Source: Paracoccus methylovorus (GTDB lineage Bacteria > Pseudomonadota > Alphaproteobacteria > Rhodobacterales > Rhodobacteraceae). From it: 64,000 nucleotides of DNA. Of this stretch, positions 8,712 to 16,485 are shown one piece after another. Each line of letters begins with the position of its first letter. The stretch's first letter is position 1. The notes under the pieces are model-generated. The model worked only from the letters and a program-made list of their open reading frames with translations. It was not told the DNA's origin and did not search any database. The position numbers and the translations under genes were made by a program. Location: contig NZ_CP070369.1 of assembly GCF_016919705.1 (NCBI RefSeq), positions 186,001-250,000 on the forward strand, written 5' to 3'.

Positions 8712-9431
8712 TTAGCCGCCGTCCTCGGGGCGCAGTGTCAGCGTCACCCGGTCGCCGGCGAACCAAGTGGTGCCATGTTCGACCGGGACACCCGCCGTAT
8801 CCACGTTCACCGCGACCGAGCGCAGGACCGGCGCGCCTTCGGCCACCTCCAGCGCCAGCGCCATGGTCGCCGGGGCCAGTTCCGCCGTCAGCCGGGTCGA
8901 GGCGCGGGTGTAATCGGTCAGTCCACACTCGGCCAACGCCGCGGTGATCGAGGGGATCGCCGCCACATGCCGCAACAGATCGGGAAAACGCCCCGCATCG
9001 AAGACCGAGCGGAACACCGCCACCGGCTGGCCATCGACCAGCGACACCCCCTCGACCGCATGCACCATGGCGCCGGGGGCAAGATGCAGGGCCTCGGCCT
9101 CTTGGGCATTGGCGCCGCGCGTCTCGGTCAGTGTCAGCCGGCGCGAGGGCGCGCGGCCCGAGGCGACGACGTTCTGGTGAAACCGCACCCGCCGGCCCAG
9201 CGGATAATCGGTGGGCCGGGCGGCGACAAACACCCCCGCACCACGGCGAGAGCGCACGGTGCCTGCCTCGGCCAACGCCGCAAGGGCGTGACGCACGGTA
9301 TGGCGGTTCACGCCGAACCGCGCGGCCAGCACCGCCTCGGACGGCAGCCGGTCGCCGGGATGGTAATGACTTCCGGCGATTTCGGCCGCCAGCGTGTCGG
9401 CGATGGATTTCCAGATCGGACTGCGGCCCAT
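8712..9431 (-). CDS. phnF: GntR-family (HutC/UTRA) regulator PhnF
   Basis: Transcriptional repressor of the phosphonate cluster, 239 residues. An N-terminal winged helix-turn-helix (about residues 8-75, PGDRLPSEAVLAARFGVNRH) is followed by a UTRA ligand-binding domain (about 90-235), the PhnF arrangement. The ATG at 9431 is chosen over a GTG at 9449 because AAGAGGG sits at proper spacing before it. It is divergent from phnG, with a dyad in the shared promoter region at 9500-9526 as likely target. The identification rests on context as well as domain order; other HutC-type regulators look alike. Confidence 0.88.
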   Translation of the reverse strand: MGRSPIWKSIADTLAAEIAGSHYHPGDRLPSEAVLAARFGVNRHTVRHALAALAEAGTVRSRRGAGVFVAARPTDYPLGRRVRFHQNVVASGRAPSRRLTLTETRGANAQEAEALHLAPGAMVHAVEGVSLVDGQPVAVFRSVFDAGRFPDLLRHVAAIPSITAALAECGLTDYTRASTRLTAELAPATMALALEVAEGAPVLRSVAVNVDTAGVPVEHGTTWFAGDRVTLTLRPEDGG

Positions 9432-9470
9432 GTGCCCTCTTGCTGTCACCGAAAGTTCACGACCCGACCC

Positions 9471-9498
9471 TTGAGCCGAATCGTCAGGCGGGTTATCA
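9471..9498 (+). promoter_or_regulatory. Possible promoter of the phnGHIJKLN operon
   Basis: TTGAGC (9471-9476) and TTATCA (9493-9498) with a 16-base spacer are a modest match to a sigma70-type promoter. The dyad at 9500-9526 begins one base after the -10, a typical place for a repressor to block initiation. The match is weak, so this is a suggestion only. Confidence 0.35.
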
Positions 9499-9499
9499 C

Positions 9500-9526
9500 T
9501 TGTCTAGTTGTATAGAATCTAGACAA
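9500..9526. promoter_or_regulatory. Candidate PhnF operator (inverted repeat)
   Basis: TTGTCTAG (9500-9507) and its exact reverse complement CTAGACAA (9519-9526) flank 11 bases containing TATAGA. Dyads of this kind, rich in CTAGAC/GTATAG, are typical for HutC/PhnF-type GntR regulators. It lies between the divergent phnF and phnG start codons, 24 bases before the phnG ATG, so one site could control both directions. Confidence 0.68.
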
Positions 9527-9550
9527 ACCCGCAAGCTTGTCGAGGCCGGA

Positions 9551-10003
9551 ATGCCCCAACCCTCCCATCCCGAAACTGCCGCGCGCCGCGATTGGATCTC
9601 GGCCCTGGCCAAGGCGCCGCCGGCGCGGCTGGCTGAACTGCTGCCCGAACTGCCGGCGCATGAACTGCTGCGCGGGCCAGAAATCGGCACCGTCATGGTG
9701 CAGGGCCGGATCGGCGGCACAGGCGCGCCCTTCAATCTGGGCGAGATGACGGTGACCCGCTGTTCGGTCCGGCTGCCAGAGGGCGCGGTGGGCCATGCCT
9801 GCGTGCAGGGCCGCGATCAGGGCCATGCCACCCGCGCCGCCCTTGCCGATGCCTTGATGCAGACCGACGCGGCGGCGCAGATTGATACGCAGGTGCTGGC
9901 CCCTCTGCGCCGCGAGGCGGCCGAGACCCGCGCCACACGCGCCGCCAAAGCCGCCGCCACCCGTGTCGAATTCTTCACAATGCTGCGCGGAGAAGACCAA
10001 TGA
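9551..10003 (+). CDS. phnG: Phosphonate C-P lyase subunit PhnG
   Basis: A component of the carbon-phosphorus lyase core complex (PhnGHIJ), which with PhnI forms alpha-D-ribose 1-methylphosphonate 5-triphosphate from ATP and methylphosphonate. The 150-residue product has the family segments LRGPEIGTVMVQGRIGGTG, FNLGEMTVTRCSV and GHACVQGRDQGHATRAALAD (residues about 40-105). The ATG at 9551 is the first after the regulatory region; an open frame upstream crosses phnF antisense and is not protein-like. The stop overlaps phnH by 4 bases. Confidence 0.94.
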   Translation: MPQPSHPETAARRDWISALAKAPPARLAELLPELPAHELLRGPEIGTVMVQGRIGGTGAPFNLGEMTVTRCSVRLPEGAVGHACVQGRDQGHATRAALADALMQTDAAAQIDTQVLAPLRREAAETRATRAAKAAATRVEFFTMLRGEDQ

Positions 10004-10566
10004 ACGCCATCCTTGGCGGCGGTTTCGCCCAACCCCCGATCCAGTCCGCGCAGGCATTTCGCGCGCTTCTGGAGGCCATGGCGCGTCCCGGCCGCATCTA
10101 TTCCGTCGACGGGGCACATCCGCCCGCACCGATCTCCATCGCGGCGGGGGTGGCGCTGCTGACGCTGACCGACAGCACCACGCCCCTGCATCTGGCAGGT
10201 GCTGCGGATAATGAGGCGCTGCGCGGCTGGATCGGCTTTCACACCGGCGCACCGTTGGTTGCGGCAGACCGGGCGCAGTTCGCCCTTGGCACATGGGACG
10301 CGCTGCAACCCGTTGGCCGTTTCCGCATCGGTGAGCCGTCCTATCCCGACCGCTCGGCCACGCTGATCGTGGAACTGCCGCTGCTGCGGGGGCAGGGCGC
10401 GCGCCTGACCGGCCCCGGCATCCAGTCCGACGCGCGGCTCAGCCTGCCCGAAACCGCCGCTTTCCGCGCCAACCGGGCACTGTTTCCCTTGGGCTTCGAT
10501 TGCATCCTGACCTGCGGCGACCAACTCGCCGCCCTGCCGCGCAGCACGAATGTGGAGGACGCCTGA
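10000..10566 (+). CDS. phnH: Phosphonate C-P lyase subunit PhnH
   Basis: Subunit of the C-P lyase core complex, 188 residues, with a PLP-transferase-like fold but no cofactor in the characterised protein. Recognisable pieces are the N-terminal FRALLEAMARPGRIY and the mid-region WIGFHTGAPLV, followed by a C-terminal GFDCILTCGDQLAALPRST close to family consensus. It overlaps phnG by 4 bases, and its stop shares one base with the phnI ATG, indicating tight translational coupling that fits a stoichiometric complex. Confidence 0.94.
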   Translation: MNAILGGGFAQPPIQSAQAFRALLEAMARPGRIYSVDGAHPPAPISIAAGVALLTLTDSTTPLHLAGAADNEALRGWIGFHTGAPLVAADRAQFALGTWDALQPVGRFRIGEPSYPDRSATLIVELPLLRGQGARLTGPGIQSDARLSLPETAAFRANRALFPLGFDCILTCGDQLAALPRSTNVEDA

Positions 10567-11648
10567 TGTATGTCGCCGTCAAAGGGGGCGAGCGCGCCAT
10601 CGACGCTGCCCATGCCTGGCTGGCGCAAGAGCGTCGGGGCGACCCTTCGGTTCCCGAACTGACCGTCGCGCAGATCCGCGAACAGATGGCCTTGGCGGTG
10701 AACCGCGTGATGGCCGAGGGTTCGCTTTACGACCCCGACCTTGCGGCGCTGGCGATCAAGCAGGCGCGCGGCGATCTGATCGAGGCGGTCTTCCTGATCC
10801 GCGCCTATCGCACCACCCTGTCGCGGTTTGGCACCTCGCGCCCGGTCGATACGGCCGCAATGGCGGTTGATCGCCGAATCTCGGCCACCTTCAAGGATCT
10901 GCCGGGCGGGCAGGTGCTGGGGCCGACCTTCGACTATACCCACCGCCTGCTGGATTTCGCGCTGGCCGCCGAAGGCGTGCCCCCGCCCGCCCCCGTGGCG
11001 CCGGTGCAGGAAGATGCGGTCCCCCATGTCACCGGCCTGCTGGACCGCGACGGGCTGATCGAGCCGCAGCCCGCCGACGACACCGCCGCCCCCGACCTGA
11101 CGCGGCAGCCGCTGGAACTGCCGGCCTCGCGCGCGCTGCGGCTGCAGGCGCTGGCCCGCGCGGACGAAGGGTTTACCCTGTCGCTCGCCTATTCCACGCA
11201 GCGCGGCTATGGCCGCACCCACGCCTTTGTCGGCGAGCTACGCATCGGCCGCGTCGCGGTCGAGGTCGATCTGCCGGAACTGGGGTTTGCCGTCGAGATC
11301 GGCGAGATCGAGCTGACCGAATGCGATACGGTGAACCAGTTCAAGGGTTCGAAAACCGAGCCGCCGCAATTCACCCGCGGCTACGGCCTTGTCATGGGCC
11401 AGTCCGAACGCAAGGCAATCTCGATGAGTCTGGTGGACCGCGCCCTGCGCTGGCAGGAACTGGGCGAGGACTTTACCGGCGCACCTGCACAGGATGAGGA
11501 ATTCGTGCTAAGCCACTGCGATAACATCCAATCAACTGGATTCCTCGAACATATCAAGCTTCCGCATTACGTCGATTTTCAGGCGGAACTGGAACTCGTC
11601 CGCCGCATGCGCCGCGAGGCCGCGCAGATGCAGAGGGCGGCGGAATGA
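10566..11648 (+). CDS. phnI: Phosphonate C-P lyase subunit PhnI
   Basis: Nucleosidase-type subunit of the C-P lyase complex, 360 residues as expected. The start MYVAVKGGERAIDAAHAWL at 10566 is the canonical PhnI N terminus and shares a base with the phnH stop; a longer frame from 10500 lies inside phnH. Conserved blocks include FNLA-like LSLAYSTQRGYGRTHAFVGE, VEIGEIELTECDTVNQF, and the histidine-rich C-terminal region EFVLSHCDNIQSTGFLEHIK, which binds metal in relatives. The region coding that last block is locally less GC-rich than the rest of the gene. Confidence 0.94.
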   Translation: MYVAVKGGERAIDAAHAWLAQERRGDPSVPELTVAQIREQMALAVNRVMAEGSLYDPDLAALAIKQARGDLIEAVFLIRAYRTTLSRFGTSRPVDTAAMAVDRRISATFKDLPGGQVLGPTFDYTHRLLDFALAAEGVPPPAPVAPVQEDAVPHVTGLLDRDGLIEPQPADDTAAPDLTRQPLELPASRALRLQALARADEGFTLSLAYSTQRGYGRTHAFVGELRIGRVAVEVDLPELGFAVEIGEIELTECDTVNQFKGSKTEPPQFTRGYGLVMGQSERKAISMSLVDRALRWQELGEDFTGAPAQDEEFVLSHCDNIQSTGFLEHIKLPHYVDFQAELELVRRMRREAAQMQRAAE

Positions 11649-12529
11649 CCGGCCACACCTATAATTTTGCCTATCTGGACGAACAGACCAAGCGGATGAT
11701 CCGCCGCGCGCTGCTCAAGGCGCTGGCCATTCCCGGCTATCAGGTGCCCTTTGCCAGCCGCGAAATGCCGATGCCCTATGGATGGGGCACGGGCGGGGTG
11801 CAGGTGACTGCGGCCTGCCTGACGCCGGACGACCGGCTGAAGGTCATCGATCAGGGCGCCGATGACACCACCAACGCCGTGTCGATCCGCCGCTTCTTTC
11901 AACGCACGGCGGGGGTCGCGACAACCGGGCGCACGGCCGAGGCAACGGTGATCCAGACCCGCCACCGCATCCCCGAGCAGCCGCTGACCGAGGGGCAGAT
12001 CCTTGTCTATCAGGTCCCGATCCCCGAGCCCCTGCGCTTTCTGGAGCCGCGAGAGACCGAGACCCGCAAGATGCACGAGCTTGAGGAATACGGGCTGATG
12101 CACGTCAAGCTGTACGAGGACATCGCCCGCCACGGCGAGATCGCCACGGCCTATGCCTATCCGGTCCGGGTCGAGGGGCGCTATGTCATGGACCCCTCGC
12201 CGATCCCGAAATTCGACAATCCGAAACTGGCCGGCAACCCGGCGATCCAACTGTTCGGCGCGGGCCGCGAGGCGCGCATCTATGCGGTGCCGCCCTATTC
12301 GGACGTGGTCAGCCTCGATTTCGAGGATCACCCCTTTACCGCCTCCAAGGCCGATCACGCCTGCGACCTTTGCGGCTCGGCCAGCAGCTATCTGGACGAG
12401 GTCATCACCGACGACCTTGGAGCGCGGATGTTCGTCTGTTCGGACACCGATTTCTGCGCCTCGCGCCAGACGGCAGGGCATCGCGGGCGTCTGGCCCCCG
12501 AACTGGCCCCCGAAGGAGACACCCGATGA
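11645..12529 (+). CDS. phnJ: Carbon-phosphorus lyase PhnJ (radical SAM-type catalytic subunit)
   Basis: Catalytic subunit that cleaves the C-P bond of ribose 1-methylphosphonate 5-phosphate by radical SAM chemistry, giving methane (or another alkane) and a 1,2-cyclic phosphate. The 294-residue protein carries the unusual cluster motif with cysteines at 240, 243 and 265, and a further cysteine at 271. This is one residue offset from the E. coli set 241, 244, 266 and 272, so both the 4Fe-4S ligands and the thiyl-forming cysteine are present. It overlaps phnI and phnK by 4 bases each. Confidence 0.95.
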   Translation: MTGHTYNFAYLDEQTKRMIRRALLKALAIPGYQVPFASREMPMPYGWGTGGVQVTAACLTPDDRLKVIDQGADDTTNAVSIRRFFQRTAGVATTGRTAEATVIQTRHRIPEQPLTEGQILVYQVPIPEPLRFLEPRETETRKMHELEEYGLMHVKLYEDIARHGEIATAYAYPVRVEGRYVMDPSPIPKFDNPKLAGNPAIQLFGAGREARIYAVPPYSDVVSLDFEDHPFTASKADHACDLCGSASSYLDEVITDDLGARMFVCSDTDFCASRQTAGHRGRLAPELAPEGDTR

Positions 12530-13317
12530 CCTCGATGCAGAACCGCATTGCCGCCGACAGCGCGGGGCCGCTGCTGTCGGTGCGGGCACTGACGAAACGC
12601 TATGGCGCGCGGATCGGCTGTGCAGAGGTCGGTTTCGACCTTTACCCCGGCGAGGTGCTGGGCATCGTCGGCGAAAGCGGCTCGGGGAAATCGACGCTGC
12701 TGTCCTGCCTTGCCGGGCATCACCCCCCGGACGAGGGGCGCATCCTGTTCGACGGTGCCGATGTGCTGGGTTTTTCCGAGGCCCGGCGGCGCAGGTTGCT
12801 GCGCGGCGAATGGGCCTATGTCCACCAGAACCCGCGTGACGGGTTGCGCATGGGCGTGTCTGCCGGCGGCAACGTCGGCGAGCGGCTGATGGCCGTGGGC
12901 GCGCGCAACTATGCCACCATCCGCGAGAGCGCCACCGATTGGCTGGGCCGGGTCGAGATCGCGGCGGACCGGATCGACGACCGCCCCTCGGCCTTTTCAG
13001 GGGGCATGCAGCAGCGGTTGCAGATCGCCCGCAATCTGGTGACCGGGCCGCGTCTGGTGTTCATGGACGAACCCACGGGCGGGCTGGATGTCAGCGTGCA
13101 GGCGCGGCTTCTGGACCTGCTGCGCGGGCTGGTGCGCGACCTTGGCCTGTCGGTGGTGATCGTGACCCATGACCTGGCGGTGGTGCGTTTGCTGGCCGAC
13201 CGGCTTATGGTGATGAAATCGGGCCGGGTGGTGGAAACCGGACTGACCGATCAGGTGCTGGACGATCCGCAAGACGCCTATACGCAACTGCTCGTTTCCT
13301 CTGTCCTTCAGGTGTGA
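12526..13317 (+). CDS. phnK: ABC-type ATPase PhnK of the C-P lyase system
   Basis: ABC-type ATPase that docks on the PhnGHIJ core; it is not thought to be part of a membrane transporter. The 263-residue protein has Walker A GESGSGKST, the Q-loop WAYVHQNPRDGLRMGVSAGG typical of PhnK, signature FSGGMQQRLQIARNL, Walker B LVFMDEPTGGLDVS and H-loop VTHDLAVVR. I set the start at 12526, overlapping phnJ by 4 bases; an upstream extension would lie inside phnJ. PhnL follows after 3 bases. Confidence 0.93.
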   Translation: MTSMQNRIAADSAGPLLSVRALTKRYGARIGCAEVGFDLYPGEVLGIVGESGSGKSTLLSCLAGHHPPDEGRILFDGADVLGFSEARRRRLLRGEWAYVHQNPRDGLRMGVSAGGNVGERLMAVGARNYATIRESATDWLGRVEIAADRIDDRPSAFSGGMQQRLQIARNLVTGPRLVFMDEPTGGLDVSVQARLLDLLRGLVRDLGLSVVIVTHDLAVVRLLADRLMVMKSGRVVETGLTDQVLDDPQDAYTQLLVSSVLQV

Positions 13318-13320
13318 CCC

Positions 13321-14004
13321 ATGATCCAGATCGAGAACCTGTCGAAAAGCTTTGTCCTGCACAATCAGGGCGGGGTGGTGATCCCGGTGATGGCGGGCGC
13401 GCAGCTAAGCGTGGCGCCGGGCGAATGCGTCGGGCTGGTAGGCCGGTCGGGCGCGGGGAAATCCACGCTGATGCGCATGGTTTATGGCAATTATCTGGCC
13501 GGGGGAGGGTCGATCCGCATCGGCGGGCTGGACGTGGTCACGGCCGCGCCGCGCCAGATTCTGGCCCTGCGCCGCGCCATCCTTGGCCATGTCAGCCAGT
13601 TCCTGCGCGTGGTGCCGCGCGTGCCCACGATCGAGGTGGTGGCCGAGCCGCTTTTGCGTCTTGGCACGCCGGCCCCCGCCGCCCATGCCCGCGCCGCCGA
13701 ACTGCTGGAGCGGTTGAACATTCCCCGGCGGCTGTGGACGCTGTCGCCCACCACATTCTCGGGCGGGGAACAGCAGCGCGTGAACATCGCGCGCGGCTTT
13801 GCCCATGACTATCCGGCGCTGCTGCTGGACGAGCCGACCGCCAGTCTGGACCTTCATAACCGCGAGATGGTGCTGCAACTGATCGAAGAGGCCAAGGCGC
13901 GCGGCGCGGCGATCCTTGGCATCTTTCACGACGAGGGCGCGCGGGCGCGGGTCTGCGACCGGTTGGTCGATGTGACCGCCTTCACGCCGGGGATGGCGGC
14001 ATGA
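13321..14004 (+). CDS. phnL: ABC-type ATPase PhnL of the C-P lyase system
   Basis: Second ABC-type ATPase of the C-P lyase machinery, 227 residues. It has Walker [10 protein letters not shown], the PhnL-like [21 protein letters not shown]-loop region, signature [15 protein letters not shown] and Walker [12 protein letters not shown]. In E. coli it supports the PhnI nucleosidase reaction. It ends by overlapping phnN by 4 bases. Confidence 0.93.
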   Translation: MIQIENLSKSFVLHNQGGVVIPVMAGAQLSVAPGECVGLVGRSGAGKSTLMRMVYGNYLAGGGSIRIGGLDVVTAAPRQILALRRAILGHVSQFLRVVPRVPTIEVVAEPLLRLGTPAPAAHARAAELLERLNIPRRLWTLSPTTFSGGEQQRVNIARGFAHDYPALLLDEPTASLDLHNREMVLQLIEEAKARGAAILGIFHDEGARARVCDRLVDVTAFTPGMAA

Positions 14005-14534
14005 GCAGCCGTCTGGTCGCCGTCGTCGGCCCCTCTGGCGCGGGCAAGGACACGCTGATGGCGCTGGCCTGCCGGGTGCGCCCCGAAATCCGCGCCGCCC
14101 GCCGCGTCATCACCCGTCCCGGCGATGCCGGCGGCGAGGATTTCGAGGGCGTGGACGAGGCCGAGTTCGCCGCCCGCCAGCAAGCCGGAGGGTTCGCCCT
14201 GCATTGGCGCGCGCATGGGTTGGGCTATGGCATTCCCACCAGCGCGCTTGCGGGCGAGGGCACCGTGCTGTTCAACGCCAGCCGCGCCGTTCTCGCACAG
14301 GCGCAGGCGCGTTTTCCCGATCTGACCGTGGTGCTGGTGACGGCCCCGTCCGAGGTGCTGGCGCGGCGGCTGGCGTCGCGGGCCCGCGAAAGCGGCGACG
14401 ATCAGGCGGCACGGCTGGCGCGGGCAGGCTTTCCCTTGCCTGAGGGCATCTGCCCGCGCGTGGTGATGAACGACGGCACGCCCGAGGAAGGGCTGGCCCG
14501 TTTCCTTGCCGCGCTTCAGCCGGAAAGGGTATAG
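14001..14534 (+). CDS. phnN: Ribose 1,5-bisphosphate phosphokinase PhnN
   Basis: Makes PRPP from ribose 1,5-bisphosphate and ATP, the last step that feeds the sugar of the C-P lyase intermediate back into metabolism. The 177-residue protein is a guanylate-kinase-like P-loop kinase with Walker [10 protein letters not shown] at residues 11-19 and the conserved [15 protein letters not shown] lid segment. Its 3' end overlaps the opposing DUF1045 gene by 19 bases, so the two transcripts are complementary there. Confidence 0.92.
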   Translation: MSSRLVAVVGPSGAGKDTLMALACRVRPEIRAARRVITRPGDAGGEDFEGVDEAEFAARQQAGGFALHWRAHGLGYGIPTSALAGEGTVLFNASRAVLAQAQARFPDLTVVLVTAPSEVLARRLASRARESGDDQAARLARAGFPLPEGICPRVVMNDGTPEEGLARFLAALQPERV

Positions 14535-15196
14535 CGATGCAGCAGGTGAAAACGCCCGTCCGCCGCCTCGCCGAACAGGCAAAGGTCCGGGATCACGAAG
14601 GGTCGGGGCAGGACCGGCGCGAAATGCCCCTGCAGAATGCGCATTGCCTCGCCGGCCAGAGGCTCTTGCAGCCGGTCGGTCAGGGTCAGGTGGAACCGGA
14701 ACTCTTCCATGACATAGGGATAGCCCCACAACGTCAGCAACTCGCGCTGGCGCGGCGTCAGGCGCTCGGGGCGGCGGCGGGCGATCTCGGCCTCGGTCAA
14801 GGGCGCGCGGAGGCCGTCCAGCGCCGCCACCACCGTTGCGGCAAGGGCTTGCAGCGGGGCCGTGTCGCCGTCGGGCACCAGCGCAAGAAAGCCGCCCAGA
14901 CTGACCAGCCTCAGGCCCGGCAGCGTGACGGGGGCCAGTCCCGCCGCCAGTTCCGCCATGGCCTGATGCAGGTCCGCATCGTCGCGGTCCCCAGCCAGCC
15001 GGAAGGGCGGCTTGATCGTGCCGTGAAAGCCGTATTTGCGCGGCTCGCCGGTGATTTCCCCGACCGGCAGACCCAGATCGGGTTGGGCCACGGGCCGGCC
15101 CAAGGCGGCATCCCAGCCCAGCCATGCGCTGGCGCGGCTGGCGAACGCGCCCTGGGGCGGGGCGTAATAGACGGCGTAACGCTTAATCTCTTTCAT
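14516..15196 (-). CDS. DUF1045 family protein, 2H phosphoesterase-like (possible PhnP substitute)
   Basis: A 226-residue cytoplasmic protein of the DUF1045 family (PF06299), regularly found inside alphaproteobacterial phosphonate clusters. Two HxT motifs, HGT at residues 58-60 (in RKYGFHGTIKPPF) and HLT at 169-171 (in FRFHLTLTDR), define the 2H phosphoesterase fold, whose members open cyclic phosphates. Because PhnP, which opens 5-phosphoribosyl 1,2-cyclic phosphate, is absent from this cluster, this gene is a good candidate for that step; that is inference. The ATG at 15196 is chosen over a TTG at 15214. It is encoded opposite to its neighbours, between phnN and phnM. Confidence 0.85.
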   Translation of the reverse strand: MKEIKRYAVYYAPPQGAFASRASAWLGWDAALGRPVAQPDLGLPVGEITGEPRKYGFHGTIKPPFRLAGDRDDADLHQAMAELAAGLAPVTLPGLRLVSLGGFLALVPDGDTAPLQALAATVVAALDGLRAPLTEAEIARRRPERLTPRQRELLTLWGYPYVMEEFRFHLTLTDRLQEPLAGEAMRILQGHFAPVLPRPFVIPDLCLFGEAADGRFHLLHRYTLSG

Positions 15197-15291
15197 GCGC
15201 GGGCTCTTATCCAAGGCGTGCCACAGGCTTGTGACACAGCGCCGGCATTCAGCCCCGTCATGGACCCGGACGCAAGACAGGACGACAAAAG

Positions 15292-16434
15292 ATGACCGAG
15301 ACGATCCTTGCCAATGCCACGCTGATCCTGCCCGATGAGGTGATCCGGGGCATGCTGCGCATGACCGACGGGCGTATCGCCGCCATCGACACGGGTGGGG
15401 CGGTGCCCAAGGGCGCGCTGGATTGCGAGGGCGATCTGGTGATGCCGGGCCTGATCGAGCTGCACACCGACAATCTGGAACGCCACATCCAGCCGCGCCC
15501 CAAGGTGCATTGGCCGCATCAGGCAGCGATCCTTGCCCATGACGGCGAACTGGCCAGCGTGGGCATCACCACGGTTTTCGATGCGCTGCGCGTGGGGTCC
15601 GTGATTTCCGGCGGCAAGACGAATTACGGCGAATATGCCCGCGCGCTGGCAAGCGAGATTCTGGACCTGCGTGCCAAGGGCGCGCTGAAGATCAGCCATT
15701 TCCTGCACCTGCGGGCCGAGATCTGTTCCGAAACATTGGTGGCCGAGATGGCGAAATTCGGCCCCCAAGACCGCATCGGCATCGTCAGCCTGATGGACCA
15801 CACCCCGGGGGAACGGCAGTTTCGCGACATCTCGAAGCTCAAGGATTACGTCTGCGGCAAGCACGGCCTGTCGGACGAGGGGTTTGCCGATCATGTCGCC
15901 AGCCAGCGCGCCCTGCGCGACCGGCTGGGCGCGCTGCACGAGGTGACGGCTGTTGCGGAATCCCGCCGCTATGGCGCGGTGCTGGCCAGCCATGACGACA
16001 CGACGGCGGCTCAGGTCGCTGTCTCGGCCGGCCACGGCGCGCATTTCGCCGAATTCCCGACCACGACCGAGGCGGCCTCGGCCTGCCGCGCCCATGGCAT
16101 CCGGGTGATGATGGGGGCGCCGAACCTGATCCGCGGCGGATCGCATTCGGGCAATGTCGCGGCGGCGGAACTGGCCGAGGCAGGGCTGCTGGATATCCTG
16201 TCCTCGGATTACGTGCCCTCGTCGCTTTTGTCGGCAGGGCTGTTGCTGGGCGATTTGTGGGGCGACATGGCGCGCGGCATTGCGACCGTCACCGCCGCCC
16301 CGGCCGATGCGACGGGGCTGAGCGACCGCGGCCGGCTGGCCCCGGACGCCCGCGCCGACGTGATCCGGGTCGCCCGGATCGCAGAGGTGGGCGCGCTGCG
16401 CGGCGCCTGGGTGCAGGGGCGCCGCGTGGCCTGA
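15292..16434 (+). CDS. phnM: Alpha-D-ribose 1-methylphosphonate 5-triphosphate diphosphatase PhnM
   Basis: Amidohydrolase-superfamily enzyme that removes pyrophosphate from ribose 1-methylphosphonate 5-triphosphate, producing the PhnJ substrate. The 380-residue protein shows the PhnM metal-binding start MPGLIELHTDNLERH (residues 51-65), the central VSLMDHTPGERQFRD, the DDTTAAQVAVSAGHG segment, and the C-terminal ILSSDYVPSSLL with the conserved Asp. It is separated from the phnG-N run by the opposing DUF1045 gene, so it probably has its own promoter within 15197-15291, although I cannot point to a clear one. Confidence 0.94.
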   Translation: MTETILANATLILPDEVIRGMLRMTDGRIAAIDTGGAVPKGALDCEGDLVMPGLIELHTDNLERHIQPRPKVHWPHQAAILAHDGELASVGITTVFDALRVGSVISGGKTNYGEYARALASEILDLRAKGALKISHFLHLRAEICSETLVAEMAKFGPQDRIGIVSLMDHTPGERQFRDISKLKDYVCGKHGLSDEGFADHVASQRALRDRLGALHEVTAVAESRRYGAVLASHDDTTAAQVAVSAGHGAHFAEFPTTTEAASACRAHGIRVMMGAPNLIRGGSHSGNVAAAELAEAGLLDILSSDYVPSSLLSAGLLLGDLWGDMARGIATVTAAPADATGLSDRGRLAPDARADVIRVARIAEVGALRGAWVQGRRVA

Positions 16435-16446
16435 TGGGCCCGGACC

Positions 16447-16476
16447 CGCGCGCCCCTGGACTGGGGGGCGGGCCGG
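16447..16476. terminator. GC-rich hairpin between convergent genes
   Basis: The 51 bases between the stops of phnM and the sugar-binding-protein gene can fold into a C-rich/G-rich hairpin (CGCGCCCC opposite GGGGGGCG around a TGGACT loop). There is no U tract, so this is a weak, possibly bidirectional terminator. Confidence 0.4.
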
Positions 16477-16485
16477 GATACCCGC

